Under the pieces are notes generated by a model. The model was not told where the DNA came from, ran no database searches, and saw only the letters and a program-made list of their open reading frames with translations. A stretch of 64,000 nucleotides of DNA from Nemopilema nomurai (lineage: Eukaryota > Cnidaria > Scyphozoa > Rhizostomeae > Rhizostomatidae). The position numbers and the translations under genes were made by a program. Below, in pieces: positions 26,289 to 37,450 of this stretch. Numbering within the stretch: position 1 is the first letter of the stretch; each line of letters begins with the position of its first letter. The stretch is taken from positions 505,885 to 569,884 of the forward strand of contig ML133451.1 of assembly GCA_003864495.1 (NCBI GenBank), read 5' to 3'.

Positions 26289-28369
26289 GCAATTTTATTT
26301 TCACCTGAGCACCTTTGAAGGAAATTAAATCTTTGGTCCACTCGTTGTGGTAATTGGAATAATTGTAACGTCTTAATGTTTTTAAAATTGTAAAGACAAG
26401 CTATTTCAAGACTGGTTTCAATGAACTGTAAAATATAAAAAAAGGTTTGAGCCCTGAAGCCGGTAAGAGCTGGTAAAGTCTGGCTTTCAGTATGCCATTC
26501 TTAGTTAGTATGATCCATCACAGACTATGTACCTTCCCCTTAAGCTAACAAGTGTCCACCTATCATGGGAAGAGGTTTAGCAGGATTTCTGCCAAAAGCT
26601 TTTTCTTTCGACCAGAACCAATGATGTATTCGTGTTTAAGCTCGGATCTCTGCTGAAACTGGTTGCTTCTAGCAGGAGCCAAGAATCGTGCAATGTGTGT
26701 TGTATGAGTCCAAGTATCTGTTCTTATGGGAACGCTGTCCTAACTGCATACATCCTGAAACGAAGTTTTTCTTCAGCAAAAGGACAGCAGCAAAAATGAA
26801 GTTTTTCCAACCGCTGGACAGTTGCCTTGCAAATTTCCTAGAAGGGACTTTATACGATGACTTTTATGTCAAAGGATGTCAAACAGTTTAAAGAAATGTA
26901 TTTCATTGAACGAGCAGTGAGCTTTCATTCAGAATATACAAGCAATTACGAACTTTGTTCATTATAATGTATTATAATTTATTATTGTGCTTTTCGTGAT
27001 CAGATGTAAAGTATCAATGACCCAAAGCTAAGCATTTTTGCAAAATATTTAACGTTTTTGGCTTAAATAGTTTTATTTGGGTTACTGCAATTTGTAGGAC
27101 TTGATTTTTTATCTAGACAATGTACATCGAGTTTTGAAAATTCAGTTTTTCTCTGATGAAGGCAAAGCTGTTTTCTCGAATGATTCAAATTTGGGCAGAG
27201 TCGCAGAGAAAAGGAGATTCATAAATGATTATCCTGAATGCTTTTCTTCTCCGATGCAAATGTCGGCAATCATGATCGGAAGGTGGCACATTTGTCTGCC
27301 CTTCTTTTCATTTGCCTTGCCATCCGTTTGCAATATATTTCTTTGTCTTCTTTTGCTTCATTCCGCCTGCTCTTGCGAAGCATGCCAACCGCCGGAGGAG
27401 CCTTGAACTTCGTTCTCCATTCAAAACTTCATAGGAACATCTTCTATTCACTTGCATCCATTTTACAGACTATGCTAAAAATTGCAAAGTTTTCAAAGAA
27501 CTCCTAGCCACCTTTTTCACATCGTAAACATTTTCACCTCTACTTCTTTTGCTCCTCGGAAGTAGCATAACTTTTGCAATGCAAGTAAATCAAATTTCGC
27601 CGAATTTCCTACACATTTTACAAAGCCAAAATGTTCCGTGAATTGTTCCAAAGAAATCTGGTACAATATACTGTATATGAGAAGCTAGGCTTTTTTACAA
27701 AAGCATCATTGCTATTTCAAATATATATCAACCGGAGACTTGCCAATTAATTTCTTCTGCAACAATGCACTGCAAAAATTATGCACATTCATGCCCAACA
27801 ACAATTGTGATAAAATCAATTTTTATATTAAAGAAAAAAACACTTGATACATTAATTTTTATAAAGTCGATTCTAATTTTTTAAAACTTTGCAGGTTGCA
27901 CATACAAATCTGGCAAAGAGTCGACCACAAAATTTGTTGCTACCTGAAACAGAATAATGACATTTACTCATATGGATCTTGATCTCCTCCTTTTAGATCG
28001 TTTCGAGTTGGGCATAAAGGTTTGCGTAAAAGGAATTTACCAGTACAGCCTCACCAATAAAGTGAGGTATTGTTCTTGGACTGCACTTACAATTTAAAGA
28101 CATGGCATTTTGACTAAAAGAATACATTTTTTTGCTTCAGAATGAAAAACTTGCACCAGAAAAAGTTATGACATTCCTTTGGCTGCAATTTTATAAACAA
28201 AACCCTCTATACCAAAACAAAACAGTTTATTTTACATTTTAATTGTTTATGTTAAATATTTCTAATAAACCCTCTTCAAATATGAAATTTAGAGGCAAAA
28301 AATTTCTCCGGTTCACAGCCTTGAAGCCGTCAGTTCCACTAGACTCTGATTTAGCAAAGTTTTGGCTTT

Positions 28370-28650
28370 CTTGAGTGTTTTTTCACAACTTTGTTGAGAG
28401 TAATTTAACCATGAGCTTCGAAGTAGATGTTTGTATCATCAACAGAAAGGGAGGACGAAATCTTGGAAGACGATATGGGAAGATCATTAATGAAATTAGA
28501 AGCAAAAAAGGGCCAAGGACAAACCCTTGGAGCATACCAAAAATAAAACTCAAATGACTAGAAATGAAACCATTTACAGATTTATACTGACTTCGGTTAG
28601 TAAGATAAGAGCTAAACCACCCAAGAGCTGTCCCTTGCATCATGTTCCAA
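28370..28650 (-). pseudogene. Non-LTR retrotransposon reverse-transcriptase fragment, decayed
   Basis: Read on the - strand, the segment encodes ALGWFSSYLTNRSQY, then a degenerate version of the PQGSVLGP motif (LQGFVLGPFLL). After a frame change it reads SVDDTNIYFE, the catalytic D-D box of reverse transcriptases. This order is typical of CR1/Jockey-type LINEs. At least one frameshift separates the parts, so it is not functional. The same relic is present in the second repeat copy near 53150-53390. Confidence 0.75.
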
Positions 28651-28724
28651 ATTGTCCAAAAGATTCTAATGACTAACTCTCTCGAAAGAATCTTAAAAGA
28701 CTCTTAAAATTGGGTTGAGTTGAT

Positions 28725-29013
28725 AAACATTTGAAGTGGGTTGGTTGGGTCAACTTTTAAAATGGGTTGATTAGATCAACTTTTAAAATGGATTGGATTA
28801 GTAAACCTTAAAAGTGGGTTGGATGGATAAACTTACAAAGTGGGTGGATTGATGAATTTTTAGAGTGGGTTGAATAGATCAACTTTAAAAGTGTGTTCGA
28901 TGGATCACCTTTCAAAGTGGGTTGGATTGATCAACTTTTAAAGTGTGTTGGACGGATTGCGTTTCAATGTTGGTTGGATTGATCAATTTTAAAAGTGGGT
29001 TGGATTGATCAAC
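28725..29013. repeat. Minisatellite of about 25-bp units, copy 1
   Basis: About ten degenerate units of the form GTGGGTTGGATTGATCAACTTTTAAA run head to tail. The array abuts the inverted ephexin-exon fragment on its right side. The matching array in copy 2 lies at about 53400-53705. Confidence 0.88.
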
Positions 29014-29106
29014 TTCAATAAGGCGGTACCGCTGCATGAGATTTCCGGCTTTGGTGTGGTCGCTGTGGATCTCCTCCATGAAATTGTTGCGAAAAGGGTA
29101 CATCAT
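29014..29106 (-). pseudogene. Inverted copy of part of the ephexin last exon (copy 1)
   Basis: On the - strand this reads NNFMEEIHSDHTKAGNLMQR, closely matching NFTEEIHSEHTKARNLMQR in the genuine last exon (about 26000-26072), and the nucleotide match is strong. It starts immediately at the end of the minisatellite and lacks the rest of the SH3 domain. It is an exon fragment in opposite orientation to its parent, about 3 kb away. No splice signals are needed to explain it and it is not expected to be functional. Confidence 0.85.
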
Positions 29107-29759
29107 AGAATTTTCGGTTTAGTAAAAGCTTCTAATTTTGATGGTTATTTCACGTAATCTCTTCCCAGTTTCTCCTTTATTTTTGACGTTGTTTGAAAAA
29201 GTCAAAATAAATCGTTTAATAAGTCAAAATAAATAAGTCCAGATCTACCAAAGTTATTCGTTTGTCTTTGTTCTAAAAGGTGGACCTGAGTTGCGTTAAA
29301 GCAGACTCTTTTTTGAGTAGCCGAATGGGTCTTTGATATTTTGAGTGCATTCCCTTGAACAGCAGGATGTTGTAAAAGCAGTGCCTCAACATTTTTCAAT
29401 ACTTTAGACCCACTCTCTACAGCCATGCTTTTTCGTGGTAATGCAAAAACTGTGATCAAGACCTTGATCGCCCGGTAAAGAAACCAAAGCTGGAAGAATA
29501 TAGAGTATGATATTGATATGAAAGCTAAATCCATCGGCCAGAATGGGCATACTCATATCAGTTTTGACATCCATTGCTTCCTCACTAAATATTGATTCAG
29601 TCTCAATGTCTCTTGTCTCTGACCATATTTCCTGAGTGCTAAAAGGTAAGGCATCTAAGAGCATACCTAGTGGTGTATGGGCCACAAAAGTATGCAATTT
29701 ATACAATTTTAATATTTTAATCTAAGCAAAAACGTGATTCTTTTTTTCTGCTGCACTCT

Positions 29760-31850
29760 TCACCAATACCTCCAACGGCAGATGTTACATTTATTGATAC
29801 AAAGTTAGATACGTTACTCTTATTTGACTCTGAAATACTTTTCACTTCCTCCAAATATTTATTCAGATAAGTTAGGTCAATGTTAATCTCAAACAGATTT
29901 GTAAAAATGTTCCATGATTTCGCATTTTTTACCGTTTTCTAATGAATGGAGAACAAAATGTTTATTACATACTTCTTGACTATATTTTATCTATTTCTTA
30001 ACTCATTGAGGTAGATTTCTATTGTTTGTCTTTTTTTGCATCAATTCAGTAGATATCTCCCATTGAATTTGATGTCTAATCATCAGACATGAAAAACCTC
30101 TTGAAAAAAATCGAGATAAATAATATGCACATTTCAGGGGGGCAACTAGGATATTTTCAGGGTTTCCTGGTAGAAATGGGGCATAACGACATTGGATTTC
30201 CATGGGAATAGGGCGAAATTCACGCCCCTGCATTTATGTTCAGGAAGTGAAATTCCCTCAGTCAATTCAACATGATTGAGATGATTAATTTGAGCCAACG
30301 GGCACCTTTTTTCCTTTTCCCAACGTCCATCACCAAAACTTAACTTGACTTCCCCCATCCGAAATTCGTTCTGCAAATTGATAGTCAATGATAATCGACG
30401 AACTGTAAGTTTTTAGTTCTGGAGATGCATCTTTAGCCACTCTAGAAGGCTATATCAGAAAGATAATTTTGGCGTTGGACTCAACAATGGTGGATCCTCT
30501 GATGTCATTAAACTTGAATCTTAGCCCTCCCATGTTCAACCTCGTAGCTCCGTCTCCGAAACTTGATACCTCAAGTTATGTAAAGTACTGCTTTTATGCA
30601 ATTGATTTGACACAATGTTCGTAGAACGTGAATACAGGACCTGTTTATGTGGAGTTAAAGTCAGAATTTATTATTCTAATCGTACAAAAATAATAATAAA
30701 TTTTGAAAAACATTTTGGCACCCGCCTTAAAGTAAGGCGTTATTTAATAAATATATTGTGTCCGTAAAATACTATTCAAGGGATTTCAGTTATCGACCCC
30801 CTTCCCCTGCAGTTGAAACAGGCTCACTCTCTTGTCAAATGTCACGTATGCGTTGTTGATGAATAATCACATGACATTTAGCTATAAATATTGTAAGTAG
30901 AGATTTAATCGGGAGTTTTTAGTTGATTTTATTCATAGAACGTGATTACGTAAGAGTTCGTTTTATTTGCCGCTCGCTCTACCTTTCATCGTTGTGAAAC
31001 GCCTCTTACCCAGTTTCCTAGGCTAGAATCGCCACTTGTTGCTTATTGCATGTTACATCGCGGTCCCTGTTGTCAAATTGTACTATGGCCGTTAATTCTG
31101 TTTCTAGATGATTCTAATGCAATTCTGGTGATTTTGATAAGCAATCCCATGTAATGCAAAAGTAACACGTGCACTCTTCGGTTCTGTTTCGCGCCTTTTT
31201 TATACCTCAGATTCAAAGAGAGGCCATTTCAGTGTGTCCGTTGGAGGATGTCTTCGTCCACGCCTGCATCTCTGCATCATTTGGATGATAATTTTCTAGG
31301 ATGCAGAGCATAATGGAATTCGAAGAATAACATGGATTCGAGTAAGTGTGTTTGCCACTTTTTACAGTAAATTTTGCTCTCAGTACCGTTATTAGCAGTG
31401 AAATCAGATTTGAATATAGGGTTAGTACAGCTGTTACGGCGGGAAGCCAACTCTTATGTGGCCTAAACACTCACTTCGCTCTGCAAATATTAAAATATTT
31501 CAGCAACTGGTTTTAGTAAGTAAGCACACAGGTAAAGGTGAAAAACCTTTCTAGATTTTTTGGGAATTATTTAGGTAACATTCTTGATTTTTCTAACATT
31601 CTGATAGAATTCTAAACTAAAACGTCCAAATGACGTTGTCTGGGAAAAATTGATATTTTTGCGGCTCATAACACATCACTTTTCTTCATGTGGCTTCACG
31701 TTTTCTGTGTGACTTCACTTTTCTTTTATGAGCTTCTTTCATGAAATTGGCAACTAATTTCCAACTAATATGAGTTGGCATGACGTTTGTAGATGAGTAT
31801 TTGAACAAATTGCAAATTCAAAATATCTTGATTTGTGATCTAATCTAAGT
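29760..31850. other. Gene-free stretch
   Basis: No protein family, splice-consistent exon or structured repeat was recognised. Short open frames at 30003-30388 and 31213-31470 on the - strand look like chance. Confidence 0.5.
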
Positions 31851-31860
31851 TTCACATGAC

Positions 31861-32040
31861 TGCCCGCCATTCCTCAAGTACCTTCGTGTTGTGTTCTCCG
31901 CTACGAAATGCTTGAATTTTCCCGCCAAAATACAATAACAAAGTGGTCCCGCCATTTTATTGGCTGGCCGCAGTTTGTCAAAGGCGAGAAAACAATAGGA
32001 TGCTCGATCCAGTCTTTTTCGAAAGCTTCCCGCCATTTTG
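31861..32040 (+). promoter_or_regulatory. Promoter with a cluster of E2F sites and a CCAAT box
   Basis: Four GCCCGCC / CCCGCC motifs lie within 180 bp: TGCCCGCCATT at 31861, TTTTCCCGCCAAAA at 31917-31930 (the textbook E2F consensus), TCCCGCCATTTT at 31947-31958 and TTCCCGCCATTTT at 32028-32039. ATTGG (inverted CCAAT) follows the third site, and GGCGAGAAAAC near 31984 is a further E2F-like match on the other strand. Such clusters mark genes induced at the G1/S transition. The exons listed next begin 75 bp downstream. Confidence 0.65.
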
Positions 32041-32115
32041 TTGAGGAAGGGAATGGAGCAGCCTCACCAGTTGCTTATTCGCGAGAAATCACGTTGACCT
32101 TGGATATGTTTAGTA

Positions 32116-33713
32116 ATGCTGCCCGAATGTAAAAAGTGTCAAAAAGATAAAAACTTGCATTCAATGCAATTGGACATCTTTGAAAGGAAGGCGTTGGCCT
32201 CTGAACAGGTTAAAATCATTCCCTGTCTATGACAAGTAAATTATAGTTGTTCAGTTAAAAGACATCATGTTTAAATCAAAAACTACTTCCACTGTCCATA
32301 TTGCCTATATGAAATGTGGTCCATGCAAATTTTAAATGAAAGTTATCGGTGTTTGCTCTTTCTAATTTAGTGGAGATACACTAAGGTTATGGAGGTATAG
32401 ACAAGTTTGATTTTCAAAGACTGTTATGTTTTGTACATTTTTTGCGGAGAATTCTGATTTTTGAGAAAAGGATCAGGGCAAAGGGGTGCTCTCCTTTTTT
32501 GATAGCAACAAATAATTAAAACTGTGCTCACATCTGCAAAAAATCCCTTGTTGTTTGTTGTTCTCATAGGTTTCTTTGTAGAATTCTTTCTTTACAATGC
32601 AGTTATGATAATTCAAACTTTTGATGCAAGATGACATAAGATTTCTTTCTTGAGTGAAAAAGCTCTCCTGTAGTTCCTCCTTCAAGAAGTAAACTGTTAG
32701 AGGTCTCTTGCATGATTGCTCATTGAAGATTAGTGGTCTTTTTCGTCCATTTTGTGGTCTAAACATCAACTCAATGTCCACTGATCTAGATTCAACTGTG
32801 AATTTTATTCAGCATACCCTTCTTTTTTAAGGTGGTGCTAGGTTTCATCTTTCATTTTGGAAACACTAAAAATTGTTTGTCAAAAATTAATAGACTGTCA
32901 AAATGACACAGCATATCTTTGCCATGTTACAGACACCAAAAGATCATGCAGTGGCACTTTTTGAAGTAATTTATCTGTTGAATCCTGAATTTACTGAGCT
33001 TGGTAGTAGGGTCCTTGACGAATATTTACCTAAAATCAGTAGCAGGTCAGTTTAATGGAACAAGCTTTAAATTTTTTTGATCTATTAAGCATTGAAAGGT
33101 CACTTAATGTAGACATTATCCTGTACAAATTGGTTTTACGTCCCATTTTGCAGTTTAAATGTATTTTATTCAAAAACATGCAAATATCAATTAAGATGGA
33201 CATCTGCATTAAAACTTTGTATGTGTGGAAACTGTGATGATCAGTAATAGCTTAATTGGTCTTAAATTGATTAGTTGTAGCTTAATTGTTCAAATCAAAT
33301 TTGAATCAAGTTAAATCAAGAGTTTAAATCAAATTTGACAAATACCATTGAATTAGATATTTCATCAATGTTTCCTCTCGTATCTGACATCAAAAGTGTT
33401 TGAATCTTGGATAGTTTACAATTTTATTTAGATATACTTAGTTAACTGGCACCTAATTTGAAGAATCATACATAAAAGAATATGATTGAAGAGTGAAGTT
33501 TCTGTTACAGGGGCATCCAGTTACAGTAAGGCCAAAATGTACCAACCAACAAAACACATACTAGTTGGTGAATAACAAAAAATACAGTCACACAAAGTTG
33601 AAATGTTTGGTGCCTTTCACGTCATTAGATATTTGCAATGTGAGGGACAGGGTGTTGAAAAATTTACATTATTTAGCCAATGAAATAGTGAGACGAATCA
33701 ATCTTATGCCCAG
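32116..33713 (+). CDS. Unrecognised gene with E2F-type promoter, first three exons
   Basis: Three exons join in phase: 32116-32208 (starts MLPECKKCQKDKNLHSMQLD, ends ALASEQ), 32933-33045 (TPKDHAVALFEVIYLLNPEF onward) and 33588-33713 (ends IVRRINLMPR). The donors are CAG|GTTAAA, CAG|GTCAGT and CAG|GTTAGC, and the acceptors are TTACAG and ATACAG. The first exon holds a CxxC pair. The rest is predicted to be helical and hydrophobic-patterned, as in HEAT or ARM-like repeats. I do not recognise the family. The continuation beyond 33713 is not visible, because a Copia element follows at 34073, so later exons may be far downstream or the gene may be truncated. The E2F cluster suggests a replication or cell-cycle role, by inference only. 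Confidence 0.5.
32473..32781 (-). other. 102-codon open frame, unassigned
   Basis: An unbroken - strand frame lies in the first intron of the unrecognised E2F-promoter gene. Its composition is protein-like (ends ..SKKESTPLP) but no family is recognisable and no promoter is apparent. It may be a relic or chance. Confidence 0.2.
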
Positions 33714-34072
33714 GTTAGCAAGGCTAGCATATCTAGCAGAATTTTCAGCATAACCAACTTCCCTTTCAGAAAAGACTAGAAATGACAACAAAGAAAAGAA
33801 TCATTTAATGATTGAATAATGAGGCAGTTTGTAATGAAATACCAAGAAAATTTGGACTGTCAATCGATAAATATTTTGATTTTTCCTTCAGCTGGAAAGC
33901 GGGAGTAGACAAAATAAGAATAACAAGTATTACAATGCATGATTTGCTTGTAACCGAATAGTTGTTTGTAGGAAAGACCGAAATGGAAGACCAGTACACA
34001 TAGACACAAATTGGCATCAAAGGTTGTTCATTAAATTGAACAGCGTATCAGCTGCTCTTTAAATGTATATGC

Positions 34073-34159
34073 TGTGTGAAAGATGACGCCATAATGAAAC
34101 AATACGAGCCAAACCCTATTCAATATGAGACTACAAACATGAAATGTGATAAGTTAACA
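34073..34159 (-). repeat. 3' LTR of the Copia element
   Basis: An 87-bp repeat with a TG..CA boundary (on the + strand TGTGTGAAAG..GTTAACA), matching the 5' LTR over most of its length. Confidence 0.8.
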
Positions 34160-34172
34160 GACTCCTCCTTTT
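34160..34172 (-). other. Polypurine tract of the Copia element
   Basis: The - strand reads AAAAGGAGGAGTC immediately before the 3' LTR start TGTTAAC, as required for plus-strand priming. Confidence 0.75.
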
Positions 34173-34239
34173 AAACCAAACATGAGTATAGGTTGTGAGT
34201 GAACAAAACAGTAAGCAATTATTGCAACTACTATAGTGA

Positions 34240-34450
34240 ACCAAAGGTTTTAGGACTTAAAGTCTAAAAAATGACTAATCAAAAAAATTCGCTGAAGTGT
34301 CCATTTTCGATTAACGTCCACAAAATTTTTACTGATGACTCGCGCTTTGTAAGACTATCAGCTAATTGTTTATCTACAGTCATCCAGTTAATGGAATTTA
34401 CCTCTCTTCTATCTATCTTTTGCTTGACCTAAGCTATATCAATACGTAGA
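34240..34450 (-). pseudogene. Copia RNase H C-terminal end
   Basis: The - strand encodes KIDRREVNSINWMTVDKQLA directly followed by DSLTKRESSVKILWTLIENG, the standard end of Copia RNase H, where the ADxLTK motif marks the family. A stop follows shortly before the polypurine tract. Confidence 0.8.
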
Positions 34451-34699
34451 CGCCTTTCAGCAACAAGCTTTGTTTATAATAGATTTTCATAAAGTAACTT
34501 GTGTAATGTTTTGTTCAGCGAAAGGACGCTAGGACCCAGGCCTTATATATTGTTATGTTGGTAGAGTTATATAACGTTACGTTCGAAGCACGCCGCCGTT
34601 TTTTGGAGTTGTCTACAATCTGCCTATTAGGCCACCGCAAACATAAATATAACAAATTGGAAGGCATTTGAGACTTCTTTGATAATAGATGCAAGGTAG

Positions 34700-35294
34700 A
34701 GAGCAATGTCTAAACAATCCACATGTTGAGACCTATCTACTGAACGATTGATTTCTTCTCCTTGCAAAAAGGCAGCTTTTATGTCTATTGCTTTGGCTTT
34801 CTAACGATTGTTGATGTTATGGCTAAGAATATGTGAAGTGATCTTTTGCTGGCAGTTGGTAAATCTGACCTAAACTCTGAATTCTGTTCCAATCCTCTTG
34901 CAACTAACCTAGCTTTAATAATTTTTGCCCATCAATCACCTTTTCTGTTACTTACCCATCATTACCCAGGGTGTGCTCATTCTTGTCTGTCCTGCATCTT
35001 CAACTTCATCAAAGACTTTGAATTTACACAAATTTTGCATTAATATGTTTAGCTTCCTCCACTTTATCTGACACAGAATTGTTATTTACAACTTCCAGTG
35101 ACTCCCATCTTCACATATTTATCAAAATAAACCCCTTTTGGCTGCTCTTCCCCAAAATCCAGTTTGTTCAAGTATGCCCAGTTCCTTTCAGATGCTTTTC
35201 CACTTCTGCTTATTACTGTGCTTTCATGCCATACATCAATGGATGGATGAGGAAAACTAATTCGGCTAGATCGCAATATCGTATCTGAGTCCAA
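34700..35294 (-). pseudogene. Copia reverse transcriptase (RVT_2) fragment
   Basis: On the - strand, FKVFDEVEDAGQTRMSTPWV and then KARLVARGLEQNSEFRSDLP with TASKRSLHI match the opening of the Copia RVT_2 domain, followed by decayed sequence. Several frameshifts and stops occur. The catalytic YVDD box region was not identified. Confidence 0.75.
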
Positions 35295-35299
35295 CGAAA

Positions 35300-35740
35300 T
35301 TGGATGAGCGTCCTCTTAGTTTGTTAAAAAGTTCAAGATAAGTAAATTTGGTATTGTTAAACGTTATTGAAGTAACATGTTGGCCTGAGATATCTTTCGT
35401 ATATACGCTCCTCCTGAGCGCGTCCGCATTCCCCGTGTCACCTTCCGAAAGTGGTTTGCGAAGCGTGCTATGTAGATTACGGGAGATTAAAGAGGTGCTG
35501 GGTCCGGGTTCTATTCATGTTTATAAAACCTGTAAATATTGTAGGTCTTGATGTTATGTTTTCCTTTGTAGATTGCATGTACATAGAAAGTCAGCGCCCG
35601 ACGTGCCATACTTCATTTGCTCGATCCGGGATATTAGAAAGGTGAGTTACCATAGCAATAACTTATGTAACTGCACAAAAACCTGATCCGCCTTAAGTTG
35701 TTGTTGCTGTTTAAAGATGAGGATTCTCTTTATGCTCATT
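35300..35740. other. Filler in place of the Copia integrase core
   Basis: Between the integrase zinc finger and the reverse-transcriptase part the expected catalytic integrase domain is not detectable in any frame. On the + strand, TTTGTAG|ATTGC at about 35571 and AAAG|GTGAGT at about 35641 would bound a 71-bp exon-like segment (one frame reads LHVHRKSAPDVPYF). It could be an inserted host sequence or chance. Confidence 0.35.
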
Positions 35741-36135
35741 CCGAAGTCTTGCGTTTCTTCTTGTAACGCTGACAAATTCGCATTGATCTGATACATCATC
35801 AACTAGATCCAAAGTGCTGCTTCATTAATGCCTGCATCTTTCATTAAAGATTTCAGTCTTTGTGATATGCGGTGAGCAAACTGCTTATGAAGCTTTTCCA
35901 CAAGAGCCAATTGCACTTTTCTTTCATAAGTGTGGTTTGATTGGACTTGAAGGCAGGATTCAACTGGTAACTCATGCTGATGTAGAGGAACACAGTAATG
36001 TCCTGAGCTTATGCAATGTAGATCAACTTCATGTCCAAAAATTGTTGCACTGTCATTTTCCAGATCTAGTTCTACTTTAGCAGCTTTTATTGAATCCCAT
36101 CTGCAAGAGTAATGAAATGTCACTCTCAACAACAT
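35740..36135 (-). pseudogene. Copia protease C-terminal part, GAG-pre-integrase and integrase zinc finger
   Basis: The - strand ORF 35803-36135 contains LDLENDSATIFGHEVDL, SSGHYCVPLHQHE and then KLHKQFAHRISQRLKSLMKD, the histidine-bearing pre-integrase segment. After a frame change, DDVSDQCEF and CQRYKKK supply the CxxC half of the zinc finger. The match stops near 35740. Confidence 0.75.
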
Positions 36136-36359
36136 CTGTCACAATTTTAAAATTGACAACTGCTAAAGAACATGAATTGTCCTTTGGACGTAACTAACAC
36201 CCACCTCACAAATCTGAAAGTTCTATTGCTGTTCTGCTGGGCAACCTGTGACACTTTATCATCACTCAGTGAGTCCAAATAGCCATTCTTCACCCGCAAC
36301 AGTAGAACTACATGCACTATCAACAACTGCCGAATACATGCACTCTGCCACTAAAACTT

Positions 36360-37434
36360 GCACTTCTTGATTTCCATCCTCAAAAGCTGCTTTTCTCGCT
36401 TTAGTTTCATATGAATTTGGACAGTCCTTCATCTAGTGTCTTATTAACCGACAACTCCTACATCGTAGAGGATATCCATCTGGTCCAATGGGGTTAACCC
36501 GCTTGGTCCTTAATTCATTATAGCCAGCAGCCGACCTCCCCTTTCCTTTACCTGGAATGCCAGTGCTTCGACTATAGGCACTTTGCTGTATATTCTGAGG
36601 ATGAAAGCTCCGCTTCCTTGCCCAATTAAAGCTACTGTGCGAGTAACCTTTTGTGAATAAGTCTTCTTGGTTTTGATCTGTTTCTTGATAACTTTCAGTA
36701 ACATATGCCGGCTCAACCTTAATAGCACTATGAGATATGGTCTCCTTGGCCAGAGATTGTTTTCCAAAAAGCCTTAAAGCACTGCCCATCTGTTTTAATA
36801 AATCGGCTGTCTGTTTATAATCCACTCCTGTAAGAACCAACTGACTGGCTTTCTGGTCTAATTCTGCTCCCTCTAGAAGCCTGAATGCACGAACTGCTTC
36901 AGGAATCTCCATTTGAATTTGTTTGTTCTATTCTAAAGCTTTTCAAAATCCATTACATAAACATCCATCAACATGTCAGCCTTTCGGCCGAATCGGTCAA
37001 AGTCAAAGAATGTTTCATATGCATCAGATAATTCATCCTTTATAAATATTTGATCCATGTAAGTGATTAGTTTGGTATTGCCATCTGCGACTTTCAAATC
37101 ATCAATCGTCACAACACTAAACACTTTATCTCTTATCCCACTTCCATCATTCTCAGGCAAAGATAATGCAACTGCCAAGCCTTGTTTATTCTCTGTAAGA
37201 TCTGCCAGCTCCTGCCAGGCATTTTTCTCTTCAGTCCAACTACTGTAAGTTTATTATCAATATCGAACACCGGCGGTGTTTTAAAAGCTGCCGCCATTTT
37301 GAAATTCTCTCACGCTGAATCCAACTCTGATAATCCGCCGATCCGCCGATTTTCTGTACTGTGTAACAGTTCTCATTTAAAAACATACACTTTCTTCCAT
37401 CTATAAACGCTTTGCTGAATTTCATTTTGCACAA
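36360..37434 (-). pseudogene. Copia gag (UBN2-type) with CCHC knuckle and start of protease
   Basis: The frames, in order, encode a matrix/capsid-like region (DKVFSVVTIDDLKVADGN; FDFDRFGRKADMLMDVYVMD; AVRAFRLLEGAELDQKASQL) and then a zinc knuckle CRSCRLIRHMKDC, interrupted by a stop at 36433. The protease signature VVDSACSSTVAGEEW follows. The open pieces are 36933-37178 and 36433-36912, with frame changes upstream. Gag would package the element RNA. The known layout of Copia gag-protease supports the reading. Confidence 0.8.
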
Positions 37435-37437
37435 CTA

Positions 37438-37450
37438 CCCTCTGCTACCA
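37438..37450 (-). other. Primer-binding site of the Copia element
   Basis: The - strand reads TGGTAGCAGAGGG directly after the 5' LTR. It closely resembles the TGGTAnCAGAGC methionine-tRNA primer site used by Copia elements. Confidence 0.75.

Larger units (their letters stand above)
26411..29705. repeat. Large repeat block, copy 1 (duplicated at 51190-54226)
   Basis: From about 26411 the sequence matches 51190 onward with scattered substitutions and small indels through about 29705, ending at the same GTATGGGCCACAAAAGTATG segment that ends copy 2. In order it holds an AT-rich body, a reverse-transcriptase relic on the - strand, a minisatellite, an inverted fragment of the ephexin last exon, and a roughly 500-bp tail. 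Copy 1 begins only about 120 bp after the ephexin polyadenylation signal. Relative to copy 2 it has an extra stretch at about 29455-29660. Confidence 0.9.

Noticed and set aside
26688..26891. 67-codon + strand frame in repeat block copy 1
   Set aside because: The corresponding stretch in copy 2 is frame-shifted and nothing is recognisable, so it is considered chance.
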